Positions 57,057 to 64,000 of a stretch of 64,000 bases of DNA are shown one piece after another. This DNA is from DATKRB01 sp036501425 (GTDB taxonomy: Bacteria > Actinomycetota > Acidimicrobiia > Acidimicrobiales > RAAP-2), in assembly GCA_036501425.1 (NCBI GenBank), contig DASYAI010000013.1:39196-103195 (forward strand), written 5' to 3'. The stretch's first letter is position 1. Each line of letters opens with the position of its first letter. Made by a program: the position numbers and the translations under genes. The notes beneath the pieces were generated by a model that had not been told where the DNA came from, did no database searches, and worked only from the letters and a program-made list of their open reading frames with translations.

Positions 57057-57455
57057 ATGGCCGTCACCGTTTCCGCGATGTTCATTCCGGTCCAGGATCC
57101 AGACGCCGCCCTCGGCTTCTACCGGGACGCCCTCGGGCTGGAGGTCCGGCTCGACGTGTCCAACGGCGGGTTCCGGTGGGTCACCGTGGGTGCCCCCGGC
57201 CAGGACGTGGACATCGTCCTGTTCCAGCCGCACGGGGGCCGCTCGCCGGCCGAGGGCGATGCCCTGCTCTCCTTGGTGCTGCAGGGCTCCCTGCAAGCCG
57301 CCATCTTCCGCACCGGCGACCTCGACGCCACCTTCGAGCAGGTGAAGGCCTCGGGGGCCGAGATCCTCGAGGAGCCGGCGGACCGGCCCTGGGGCCCCCG
57401 GGACTGCGCGGTGCGCGATCCGTCGGGCAACCTCGTCCGCATCGCCCAGGCCTGA
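57057..57455 (+). CDS. VOC-family (glyoxalase/bleomycin-resistance-like) protein
   Basis: The 132-aa protein has two beta-alpha-beta-beta-beta units: AMFIPVQDPDAALGFYRDALGLEVRLDVSNGGFRWVTVGAPGQDVDIVLFQP and the second unit from AAIFRTGDLDATFEQVKASGAEILEEPADRPWGPRDCAVRDPSGNLVRIAQA. Ligands for metal are not all obvious. Its place beside the short AraC regulator is a known arrangement; I infer that it is the regulator's target. Confidence 0.88.
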   Translation: MAVTVSAMFIPVQDPDAALGFYRDALGLEVRLDVSNGGFRWVTVGAPGQDVDIVLFQPHGGRSPAEGDALLSLVLQGSLQAAIFRTGDLDATFEQVKASGAEILEEPADRPWGPRDCAVRDPSGNLVRIAQA

Positions 57456-57598
57456 TCGAGGCCTCGGGCGAGAAGAGGCGGACCGCCGAGGGCTCGAGGG
57501 CGGGGACCCGGTGGAGGCGGTCACCACCGGGTCAACGGAGCAATAGGCATTGCGCCGCCCTACGCGCCACCTGCTTGGTCGGAGCGGCCGGGCCTGCG

Positions 57599-57604
57599 TA
57601 GCAT
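57599..57604 (+). promoter_or_regulatory. -10 box TAGCAT, leaderless geometry
   Basis: TAGCAT ends six bases before GTG 57611, spacer CCTCTT. Confidence 0.6.
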
Positions 57605-57610
57605 CCTCTT

Positions 57611-58567
57611 GTGCACGCATCGGCGGGAGCCGGCACATCGATCCCGGGCGAGCACCTCGTTCACTTCTACAAGGACGGCCACGACTTGGCGACGGTGGTG
57701 GTCGACCACGTCGCCACCGAACTGGCGAGCGGCGGCCCCGCGATCCTCGTCTGCACGCCGGAACACGCCGTCATGTTCCGGGAAGGCCTGGGCCAGCGGG
57801 GGATCGACCTCCCGAAGGCCGCCGCCGGGGACCGACTGGTGTTCCTCGACGCTGCCGACACACTCGCTTCCTTGGTTGTCAACGGAGCTCCCGACGCGGA
57901 CCGGTTCGAAGCGAACATCGGATCGGCGATCCGCCGACTGAGTCCCCGTGGTGAACGCGTCTGCGCGTTCGGCGAGATGGTCGGCTTGCTGTGGAGCGCA
58001 GGCGACGTGGTCGGCGCCGTGGAGCTGGAGCGCCTGTGGAACGACCTGGCAACGCACATCCCCCTCTCACTCCTCTGTGCCTATCCCCTGCAGCAGACGA
58101 CGACTGGCCGAGACGGGGCGGCACTCGCTGACGTTTGCGATCTGCACTCCGACGTCGTCGGTGGCCCGGTGCTGGCCGCAGCCCGGTTCACCAGGACCCT
58201 CCCGGCCACCGGAGATGCCCCTCGTCGCGCTCGGCGCCTGGTGGCCGAGGCCCTCGATGCCTGGGGCCGCGGGGATCTCGTCGACGACGCCATCTTGATC
58301 GTCACCGAGCTGGTCACCAACGCGGTCGTCCATGCCGGCTCGACACTGACGATGTCGATCGCCCACGACCGCGAGACGGACACGTTCACCGTGGCGATCG
58401 GCGACCGCGAGACGTCGGCTCCGAGGCTCCGCCCCTACGACCGGGTCGCTCCGGGCGGCCGGGGCCTCCCGTTGGTCGAAGCCCTCACCTCTCGCTGGGG
58501 ACACACCGTCGTGTCGCCCGGCAAGTTGGTGTGGGCTGAGCTGGGCCGGTCCGATGCGGCTCGGTGA
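57611..58567 (+). CDS. MEDS-domain sensor with anti-sigma-type HATPase
   Basis: The 318-aa protein joins an MEDS domain (EHLVHFYKDGHDLATVVVDHVATELASGGPAILVCTPEHAVMF, about 14-56, to about 170) to a C-terminal HATPase_c_2 domain with the N-box TELVTNAVVHAGS (about 235-247) and G-box GGRGLPLVEAL (about 285-295). Proteins of this layout act as anti-sigma-like kinases that sense small molecules. Together with the SpoIIE phosphatase at 14858, partner-switching control is likely in this organism. No anti-anti-sigma factor lies beside it. Confidence 0.87.
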   Translation: MHASAGAGTSIPGEHLVHFYKDGHDLATVVVDHVATELASGGPAILVCTPEHAVMFREGLGQRGIDLPKAAAGDRLVFLDAADTLASLVVNGAPDADRFEANIGSAIRRLSPRGERVCAFGEMVGLLWSAGDVVGAVELERLWNDLATHIPLSLLCAYPLQQTTTGRDGAALADVCDLHSDVVGGPVLAAARFTRTLPATGDAPRRARRLVAEALDAWGRGDLVDDAILIVTELVTNAVVHAGSTLTMSIAHDRETDTFTVAIGDRETSAPRLRPYDRVAPGGRGLPLVEALTSRWGHTVVSPGKLVWAELGRSDAAR

Positions 58568-58636
58568 GCAACCCGGGACGTCCGATCATACGTGGCAGGC
58601 CGCTTCCCTCGGTCATTGCGCCGTCGGCGCTACCGG

Positions 58637-59515
58637 TCAGGTCTCGAGGAACTCGTGGCGGGCACCGAACATGTCGGCCGGATCGATGGCGAAGTCGCCC
58701 AGCGCGGTGGAGCCCTCCTGCACCCGGATCCCCAACTGGGCGAGGCGCTGCCGGGCGTCGCTTTGGCTCGCGACCTTCCAGACCAGCGAGTAGATGCCAA
58801 AGCCGCGCCGGGACACCTGCTCGGTCACCGGGCCCGAGGTTCCGGTCGGGGCCAACAGAAGGAGCTCGACACCGGCCAGCTCGACCCGGGATCGTTCCAT
58901 CGGCTCGGGGCGATCGACGGCGTCCTCGTCGAGCACGACAGCACCGAAGGTGTTCACGAGGAAGTCTCGTGCCGGTCCTACCGCGGTGACCGTGTGGGCG
59001 ATCGCCGCGATGCCCTCCAGCGTCATCGGGTTGCCCTCGAACCACCTGGGGTTCCACCCCCGGTACCCGATCGGGTCGCCCGGCATGGACATCCCCTTCG
59101 GGATCATCTCGATGCAGAAGCCGAAGGCGTCGCGTGGATGGGTGAACGGCACGCCCGGCGAGACCCGGATCCCCTGGGCTGACAGGTTCTCGATCACCCC
59201 GGGAAGGTTGTCGACCGCGAGCTCGAACGAGTGCCATCCCTCGCCGTAGCGATCGAGGTAGTTCGCATAGATCGACGCCATCGCTGCCGGACCATCGTGC
59301 GCTTCGCCTGCCCGTGGGGTCCGCCGCGGCGCCATCGGCTCGATCATGAAGTCGGCGACGTAGAACAGGTTCATGTCGCGATCGGCATCGGGGTGGTAGT
59401 GCTCGGCGAACACCAGGGCGCCGAGGACGTTCATGTAGCGGACCCGGGTTGCGTTGTAGTCGTCCACCGCGTGGATCACGTGAACGATTCGTTCGGTGGC
59501 AAACGGCTCGGACAT
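58637..59515 (-). CDS. Two-domain VOC-family protein
   Basis: The 292-aa protein contains two VOC modules. The first has RIVHVIHAVDDYNATRVRYMNVLGALVFAEHYHPDADRDMNLFYVADFMIEPM; the second, about 165-290, has HTVTAVGPARDFLVNTFGAVVLDED. An Arg-rich loop and G-F-C-I-E-M-I-P-K-G-M-S-M-P-G-D lie between. It resembles extradiol-dioxygenase-like or epimerase-like proteins but not a named enzyme. AGGGGGG precedes ATG 59515. It diverges from the FUSC gene. Confidence 0.82.
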   Translation of the reverse strand: MSEPFATERIVHVIHAVDDYNATRVRYMNVLGALVFAEHYHPDADRDMNLFYVADFMIEPMAPRRTPRAGEAHDGPAAMASIYANYLDRYGEGWHSFELAVDNLPGVIENLSAQGIRVSPGVPFTHPRDAFGFCIEMIPKGMSMPGDPIGYRGWNPRWFEGNPMTLEGIAAIAHTVTAVGPARDFLVNTFGAVVLDEDAVDRPEPMERSRVELAGVELLLLAPTGTSGPVTEQVSRRGFGIYSLVWKVASQSDARQRLAQLGIRVQEGSTALGDFAIDPADMFGARHEFLET

Positions 59516-59750
59516 GGCGGCCCCCCTAACTGCGCTGATCTGCACCATCGGTGCGGTTCCTGACACTGAAACGGTGAAGCACCGTAGCATCCGCCCTGAA
59601 AAACGCCCGCTGGTGGGCCGACGCACCCCCGAGCTGCTCCACCGGGTCGGCCTGGGCCAGCGAGCTGCCCAGAGGCTCGCGAACCGGCCCGGTGGCCGGC
59701 GCGGCCCGGCCCCACCGGGGGGCCTGGCGCGGCCCTCGGACCTGGTGCAG

Positions 59751-59756
59751 TAGCTT
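59751..59756 (+). promoter_or_regulatory. -10 box TAGCTT before the FUSC leader ORF
   Basis: TAGCTT ends nine bases before ATG 59766 of a 17-codon mini-ORF, slightly longer than the 6-8 bases seen at other genes. Confidence 0.5.
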
Positions 59757-59765
59757 CGCCGCGGT

Positions 59766-59819
59766 ATGGCTTGCGGGCGCCGGCGAGCCCGGCTCGCAGT
59801 GTGGTCGGGCGCCCGATGA
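59766..59819 (+). CDS. 17-codon leader mini-ORF overlapping the FUSC gene
   Basis: ATG 59766 encodes MACGRRRARLAVWSGAR; its TGA (59817-59819) overlaps ATG 59816 of the FUSC gene as ATGA. The FUSC ATG has no convincing Shine-Dalgarno, whereas the mini-ORF start has a -10 box at leaderless distance. Coupled re-initiation is the simplest reading. Translation is inferred. Confidence 0.5.
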   Translation: MACGRRRARLAVWSGAR

Positions 59820-62155
59820 CGACGGCCACCGTCCCGGCGCAGGCCGAGGATCGCCCCCGGTCGCGGCCCCTCGGGTGGCTCAGGGCCAAGGACCCGAGCT
59901 ATCTGGCGGCGAAACGGTCGGTGCGCGCCGCGGTCGTCATGCCGTTGGTCTTCGGGGTGACCCACCTGGCCTTCGCCAACGCCCAGGTCGGTCTGTTCGG
60001 AGCGTTCGGATCCTTCTCGCTCCTCTTGCTGGTGGACTTCCCCGGTAGGGCGCGGACCCGGGTGGTCTCCTACGTGGCGCTCGCCGTCGTGGGAAGCTGC
60101 TTCGTCGCCCTGGGCACGGTGGTCTCGACCACCAAGGTGGCCGCCGTGGCGGCGATGGCGGTGATCGGGTTCGCCGTCCTCTTCGCCGGCATCGTGTCGC
60201 CGCAGGCGGCGACCGGATCGACTGCCGCCCTGTTGAGCTTCGTGCTTCCGGTGGCGGTGCCCCAGCCTGCTGGCGCCGTCGGACCCCGGTTGGTGGGATG
60301 GGCGCTGGCGAGCGCCTTCTGCATCCCCGCCTGCGTGCTCGTCTGGCCGACCCCGTGGCACGACGACCTCCGCCGGCGCCTGTCGGCCACGGTCGCGGCC
60401 GTCGGTCGGCTGGCGTCGGCGCAGTTCGACGGCCGGCCCATCGGGGAGGCCCACGCCGAGGTGACCTCCGAGCTGGCCTCGCTCCGGCGCCAGTTCCGCG
60501 GGACCCCGTACCCGCCGACCGGTGCCGCGGCGAGCGCGGTCGGCCTGGCCAAGCTGGTCGGTCGGGTCGAGTGGGTCATCGGCAACGCCGCGATGGTGGC
60601 CGAGGCCGACACGCCGCCACCGGCTTCGGCCCGGGCCGTGATGGGGGCGGTGGCCGAGCTCCTCGCCCTGAGCGCGTCGCTCATCTGCGACGGCCACGGC
60701 CACCCGGTCGACGACCCGGCACGGTCCCTGGCGGTGGAAGAGGCCCTCCGGCGGCTCGACGAGCTGGTCGCGGTCGAGCTGGACACCGAGATCTCGACCC
60801 TGATCGGGACCGGAGCCGAGCCCGCGCCCGGGCCCGCGCCCGGGCCGCTCGAGTGGTCCGACGGCGGCCGCCCGGTCCCCCGGGGCGCAGGGATCGCCTC
60901 GTCGTTGGACCCGAGCTTCGAAGCCCGCGCCCTGGGCATCGCCACCGCGATGGTGGCCGACGCCACGCTCGAGGCCGCCGGGTCCCGGGCCGGGGACGAC
61001 CGCCGGCTGGGCGGCGACCGAGACGCCGTCCCGCGCCGGTTCCTCGGGCAGCTGGCCTCCTACCTCTCGCTGCGCTCAGTGTGGTTCCGCAACGCCCTGC
61101 GCGGCGCCGCCGGGCTGGCCGCGGCGGTCGCCGTCGTGGAGGTCACCGCCATCGAGCACGGCTTCTGGGTGGTGCTGGGCACCTTGTCGGTGCTGCGCTC
61201 CAACGCTCTGGGCACCGGGGCCACGGCGGCCCGTGCCGTCGCCGGCACGGCGGTGGGCTTCGTCGTGGGCTCGGTCATCATGATCGGGGTGGGGAGCCAC
61301 GCGGTCCTCCTGTGGGTGCTCCTGCCCATCGCGGTGCTCGTCTCGGGCGTGGCGCCGTCGATGATCTCGTTCGCCGCCGGGCAGGCGGGGTTCACGATCG
61401 TGGTGATCATCCTGTTCAACATCATCGAGCCGCTCGGGTGGAAGGTCGGGCTGACCAGGATCGAGGACGTGACCATCGGGTGCGGCGTCAGCGTGGTGGT
61501 CGGCCTCCTGTTCTGGCCCCGCGGCGCCACCGCGGCGCTGGGGCGCTCGCTTTCGGACGCCTTTGTGGAGAACTCGGGCTACCTCGCCGACGCGGTCGAC
61601 CGGCTCACCACCACGACCCGCGACGTCGACACCCTGGCGGGCCAGCGGGCGTCGCACCGCGCGTACCTCCGGCTCGACGACGCCTTCCGCCAGTTCCTGG
61701 CCGAACGGGGGGCCAAGGTCGTGCCGATCGAGACGGTCGCCAACCTCTTCACCGGAGCGAACCGGCTCCGCCTGGCGGCGTTCATGCTCGCCACCCTGCC
61801 GACCGGCACGACCGACGAGGGCCATCGGGACCTCGAGTCGGTGGCGATCGCCGGGGCGGTCCTGCGAGATTCGTATGCCTCGAGCCACCGTTGGTACGAG
61901 AAGTTCGCCCGGATGCTGGCCGAGCAGCGCCCGACGCTCGAGCCGCCGGCGGCCAACGACGAGGTCCTCCGCAACGTCCTGCGCGAGGCGTTCGACGATG
62001 CTCGGCGCCGGGGTCAGCCCGAGGCGCTTCGCACGATGCTCCAGATGCTCTGGGCCGACGAGGTGCTCGAGGCCCAGCGCGAGGTCCAAGACGCCCTCGC
62101 CCGCTCGGCCGAGCTCTTCGTCCGCCCAAGGCGGCGCAGCCGCACCGTTATCTGA
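59816..62155 (+). CDS. FUSC-family (fusaric-acid-resistance-like) membrane transporter
   Basis: The 779-aa protein has two membrane blocks. The first (about 35-180) begins KRSVRAAVVMPLVFGVTHLAFANAQVGLFGAFGSFSLLLLVDFPGR; the second (about 425-565) contains AVEVTAIEHGFWVVLGTLSVLRSNALGTGATAARAVAGTAVGFVVG, the FUSC_2 signature. Long cytoplasmic helical regions lie between and after, ending PRRRSRTVI. Such proteins export aromatic acids or related compounds. ATG 59816 overlaps the upstream mini-ORF; a TTG at 59771 is in frame but less likely. The stop lies in a tandem repeat. Confidence 0.88.
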   Translation: MTTATVPAQAEDRPRSRPLGWLRAKDPSYLAAKRSVRAAVVMPLVFGVTHLAFANAQVGLFGAFGSFSLLLLVDFPGRARTRVVSYVALAVVGSCFVALGTVVSTTKVAAVAAMAVIGFAVLFAGIVSPQAATGSTAALLSFVLPVAVPQPAGAVGPRLVGWALASAFCIPACVLVWPTPWHDDLRRRLSATVAAVGRLASAQFDGRPIGEAHAEVTSELASLRRQFRGTPYPPTGAAASAVGLAKLVGRVEWVIGNAAMVAEADTPPPASARAVMGAVAELLALSASLICDGHGHPVDDPARSLAVEEALRRLDELVAVELDTEISTLIGTGAEPAPGPAPGPLEWSDGGRPVPRGAGIASSLDPSFEARALGIATAMVADATLEAAGSRAGDDRRLGGDRDAVPRRFLGQLASYLSLRSVWFRNALRGAAGLAAAVAVVEVTAIEHGFWVVLGTLSVLRSNALGTGATAARAVAGTAVGFVVGSVIMIGVGSHAVLLWVLLPIAVLVSGVAPSMISFAAGQAGFTIVVIILFNIIEPLGWKVGLTRIEDVTIGCGVSVVVGLLFWPRGATAALGRSLSDAFVENSGYLADAVDRLTTTTRDVDTLAGQRASHRAYLRLDDAFRQFLAERGAKVVPIETVANLFTGANRLRLAAFMLATLPTGTTDEGHRDLESVAIAGAVLRDSYASSHRWYEKFARMLAEQRPTLEPPAANDEVLRNVLREAFDDARRRGQPEALRTMLQMLWADEVLEAQREVQDALARSAELFVRPRRRSRTVI

Positions 62156-62237
62156 GGAGCGACGCCGCGCAGTCGGCATCTGAGGGGCGACGCCGTGCAG
62201 TCGACTATCTGAGGGGCGACGCCGCACAGTCGACGCA
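62151..62237. repeat. Three tandem copies of a 28-29-bp unit across two convergent gene ends
   Basis: Units starting TCTGAGG at 62151, 62179 and 62208 share TCTGAGGRGCGACGCCG and CAGTCG. The first supplies the FUSC stop codon; the third spans the 3' end of the DksA-like gene, whose TAG is at 62205. The repeat looks like local duplication or a terminator-type element. Confidence 0.8.
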
Positions 62238-62558
62238 GAGGGCGGTCGCCGGCCGGGTCGCCAGCCGCTCGGCTCCGATCGACCCGCCACAGCGCTCGCA
62301 GGTCCCGTAGCCGCCGGCGCCCAGGCGGGCCGCGGCGCGTTCGAGGTCGACCAGAGAGGCCCGGGCCTCGGACAGCAGGGCGTCGATCCGGGCCCGCTCG
62401 AAGGCGATGGTCGACCCTTCGGGGTCGTGCTCGTCGTCGCCGTTGGACCCCGCCGATCCGGTCACGATCTCGTCGAAGTCGGCCGACAGGGCGGCGATCC
62501 GCAACCGGGTCGCCTCCCGCTCCGCATCGAGCAGCTCCCGAGCCCGGTCCACCTCCAC
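62205..62558 (-). CDS. DksA/TraR-type zinc-finger protein (Cys4)
   Basis: The 117-aa protein has an N-terminal helical hairpin (ELLDAEREATRLRIAALSADFDEIV, with the acidic turn DDEHDPEGSTIAFERARIDALL) and a C4 finger, CERCGGSIGAERLATRPATALCVDC. The layout is that of actinobacterial DksA-like proteins which bind RNA polymerase. GTG 62558 has a TAGCGT -10 box six bases upstream and also a GGTGAG that could act as a ribosome site. The other family member, at 11194, ends its finger in His, not Cys. Confidence 0.88.
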   Translation of the reverse strand: MEVDRARELLDAEREATRLRIAALSADFDEIVTGSAGSNGDDEHDPEGSTIAFERARIDALLSEARASLVDLERAAARLGAGGYGTCERCGGSIGAERLATRPATALCVDCAASPLR

Positions 62559-62564
62559 CTCACC

Positions 62565-62570
62565 ACGCTA
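62565..62570 (-). promoter_or_regulatory. -10 box TAGCGT, leaderless geometry
   Basis: Minus-strand TAGCGT (62570 to 62565) ends six bases before GTG 62558. Confidence 0.55.
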
Positions 62571-62722
62571 CGACGTGTGCCCCGGCGTCCCGACCCGCCG
62601 CCCGCCCACCGGGTCGGGCGTCGGACCGGCCGCTAGCATCACCGGTGAGCCCAATCACCTAATCCCATCGGGATACCGTTGTTCGACCCCGGATCGACGG
62701 GAAAAGCAGGAGATGCCTGAGC

Positions 62723-63761
62723 GTGCCGGCGCCGTGGATGCCGTTGGAACGGATGGGGTTCTTGACCATCGGGCTGTTCGACGCCGAGGACCCGGGCACC
62801 GGCCACGAGAGCGTGCTCGAGATCATCGAACTGGGGGAGCGGCTGGGGTTCGACAGCGCCTGGGTGCGGCACCGTCACCTGCAGTACGGCATCTCGTCCC
62901 CGGTCGCCGTCCTGGCGGCGGCGACGCAGCGCACCAGCCGCATCGATCTGGGGACGGCGGTGATCCCCCTCGGCTGGGAGAACCCGCTCCGTTTGGCCGA
63001 GGACCTGGCGACGGTGGACATCCTCTCCCGCGGGCGGCTGAACCCGGGGCTGAGCGTCGGCGAGCCGCGCCACTTCGAGCACCTCAGGGCCGCCCTCTAC
63101 CCGGACTCGGCCGAGGCCGAGGACTTCAGCTACGAGCGGGTGGCGCGCCTGCTGCGGGCCATCTCGGGGGAGCAGGTGAGCACGTTCAGCGGTGTGGAGG
63201 GGCTCGAGCGCTTTTCCGGCCGGGTGGAGCCCCACTCGCCGGGGCTGGCCAACCGGATCTGGTACGGCGGGGCGGGCCTGGCGCTCCGCCGTCTGGGCCG
63301 GTGGCGCCGGGCTCAACTTCCTGTCGAGCAACGTGGTCCGGGCCGAAGGGTCACCCGGCGAGAAGGTCGCCGACTTCGCCGAGATCCAACGGTCCCACAT
63401 CGAGGCCTTCCGGGCCGCCCACGCCGACGGGGAGCGGGCGCGGGTCTCGCAGGGGCTGGTGGTCATCCCCACCGACCGGGCGACGCCGGACCAGCGGGCC
63501 AAGTACCAGACCTACGTCGAGAACCGCACGCCCCGCACGGCCGAGCCGCAGGGACCGGGCCGGATGATGTTCGCGCCGGACCTGATCGGGACGTCGGAGC
63601 AGGTCGCCGAGGCCCTCTACGCCGACGTGGCGTTCCGCGAGGTGCGAGAGGTGGTGGCCGAGCGGCTCGGGCCAGCGCTCGGGTGGCAGCCCAAGGCGTC
63701 CCCGGCCCCGCCTGACGACGCACCGACTACTGGCTCAAACCGGACTACTGGCTCAAGCTGA
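62723..63761 (+). pseudogene. LLM-class flavin/F420 oxidoreductase interrupted by a frameshift
   Basis: The first frame (GTG 62723, or ATG 62738) gives ERMGFLTIGLFDAEDPGTGHESVLEIIELGERLGFDSAWVRHRHLQYG and on to ANRIWYGGAGLA, a good LLM TIM barrel. Similarity then jumps frame: SAVWAGGAGLNFLSSNVVRAEG and the rest to 63761. The junction is in GCGCTCCGCC (63281-63290); removing one C at about 63284 would restore a continuous protein of about 345 aa. It may be a true pseudogene or an assembly error, since no other damage is seen. A CAGGAG lies about 11 bases before the start. LLM enzymes use FMN or F420. Confidence 0.8.
63725..63756. repeat. 14-bp direct repeat at overlapping gene ends
   Basis: GACTACTGGCTCAA occurs at 63725-63738 and 63743-63756, exact, offset 18 bases. 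It spans the tail of the LLM frame and the end of the convergent partial gene. Confidence 0.8.
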
Positions 63762-64000
63762 AGGTCAGCCCGGTGAGCGGGAACGTCTCGCTGCCGCTGG
63801 TGTAGCAGACCTCGACCCCGTACTCGAGCTGGGTGGGGACGTCGGTGGCGCTCACCAGGCCCCGGGTCACCAACCACCCGAAGGCGGCCAGGATGTCCAC
63901 CGCGCCCGACTTGACCTGGGTGCCCCGGAAGAACATCAGCTCGCCGCCGTTGTCGTAGAAGCTGTAGGGCACCCCGTCCAAGGTGAGCGACGTGGTGGCC
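63745..64000 (-). CDS. Unknown protein, C-terminal part only
   Basis: The frame runs off the right edge; 84 residues are visible. They read as mostly beta-strand sequence: SLTLDGVPYSFYDNGGELMFF, then QVKSGAVDILAAFGWLVTRGLVSATDVPTQLEYGVEVCYTSGSETFPLTGLTFSLSQ. One Cys and many Thr/Ser suggest an exported protein. I recognise no family. Its stop overlaps the LLM frame by 17 bases, tail to tail. Confidence 0.6.
   Translation of the reverse strand, partial: ATTSLTLDGVPYSFYDNGGELMFFRGTQVKSGAVDILAAFGWLVTRGLVSATDVPTQLEYGVEVCYTSGSETFPLTGLTFSLSQ

Noticed and set aside
58637..60703. 688-codon minus-strand frame
   Set aside because: Only the last 292 codons (from ATG 59515) encode the VOC protein; the rest is antisense to FUSC.
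62634..62662. TAGCAT plus a five-codon ORF (GTG 62645) before the LLM gene
   Set aside because: Too short to judge; counted neither as a gene nor among the leader ORFs, though TAGCAT may be the LLM promoter.
1..64000. Search for tRNA, rRNA, CRISPR, insertion sequences and phage genes
   Set aside because: No cloverleaf-like or rRNA-like stretch, spaced repeat array, transposase or integrase was recognised by reading.

Overview
This 64 kb window is very GC-rich and uses many GTG starts. It encodes mycothiol-type enzymes, at least four likely F420/flavin small oxidoreductases, and two secreted proteins built from the repeated 'GYWLV..DGG(I/V)FAFGDA.F.GS' unit. Together these point to a high-GC Actinobacterium, most probably class Acidimicrobiia. 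That placement is inference from gene content. No rRNA, tRNA, CRISPR array, transposase or phage gene was seen.

Layout. 1-6.1 kb: a glycosyltransferase fused to a one-module NRPS (A-T-TE), facing a 4'-phosphopantetheinyl transferase that is coupled to a secreted GH14-like protein. 6.2-11.6 kb: a BrkB-type membrane protein, topoisomerase IB, a CinA-C amidohydrolase, an AI-2E/PerM exporter, a small coiled protein and a DksA-like zinc finger, with several short tandem repeats between them. 11.8-24 kb: a DMF-amidase-like Tat protein, a lipid-flippase-like protein, a SpoIIE phosphatase, an MFS transporter, a GH15 enzyme, an SDR with a coupled partner, and a secreted Ig/repeat protein. 24.2-29.6 kb: a mycothiol conjugate amidase-like protein, a DUF427 protein, an FAD monooxygenase and a two-gene ABC exporter. 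29.7-35.4 kb: a minus-strand operon running TPP enzyme, membrane protein, gluconate-dehydrogenase subunit 3, GMC oxidoreductase, two tiny proline-rich proteins and a ferritin-like protein. 35.6-43 kb: an enoyl-CoA hydratase, a thiolase-like/DUF35 pair, a rhodanese, adenylate kinase, peptide deformylase, a Gfo/Idh oxidoreductase, PPOX proteins and a cupin. 43-54.7 kb: GNAT, GT2 and PIG-L envelope genes, ilvD, a PQQ/repeat secreted protein, and a two-component system with two membrane partners. 54.8-64 kb: a Ddn-like nitroreductase, ASCH, MmcQ, an AraC/VOC pair, a MEDS-ATPase sensor, a VOC protein, a FUSC transporter, a second DksA-like protein, a frameshifted LLM oxidoreductase and a partial gene.

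Expression architecture. Most operon joints are 4-base GTGA, ATGA or TTGA overlaps, which suggests termination-reinitiation coupling. At least nine genes have a TAnnnT -10 box only 6-8 bases before the start codon, the geometry of leaderless transcripts. Several genes (BrkB, CinA-C, rhodanese, GT2, FUSC) are preceded by 12-25 codon mini-ORFs carrying their own initiation signals. Three of these end in an ATGA overlap with the main gene, and one contains a 13-bp RNA hairpin. These mini-ORFs and the glycosyltransferase-NRPS fusion are the least ordinary items here.
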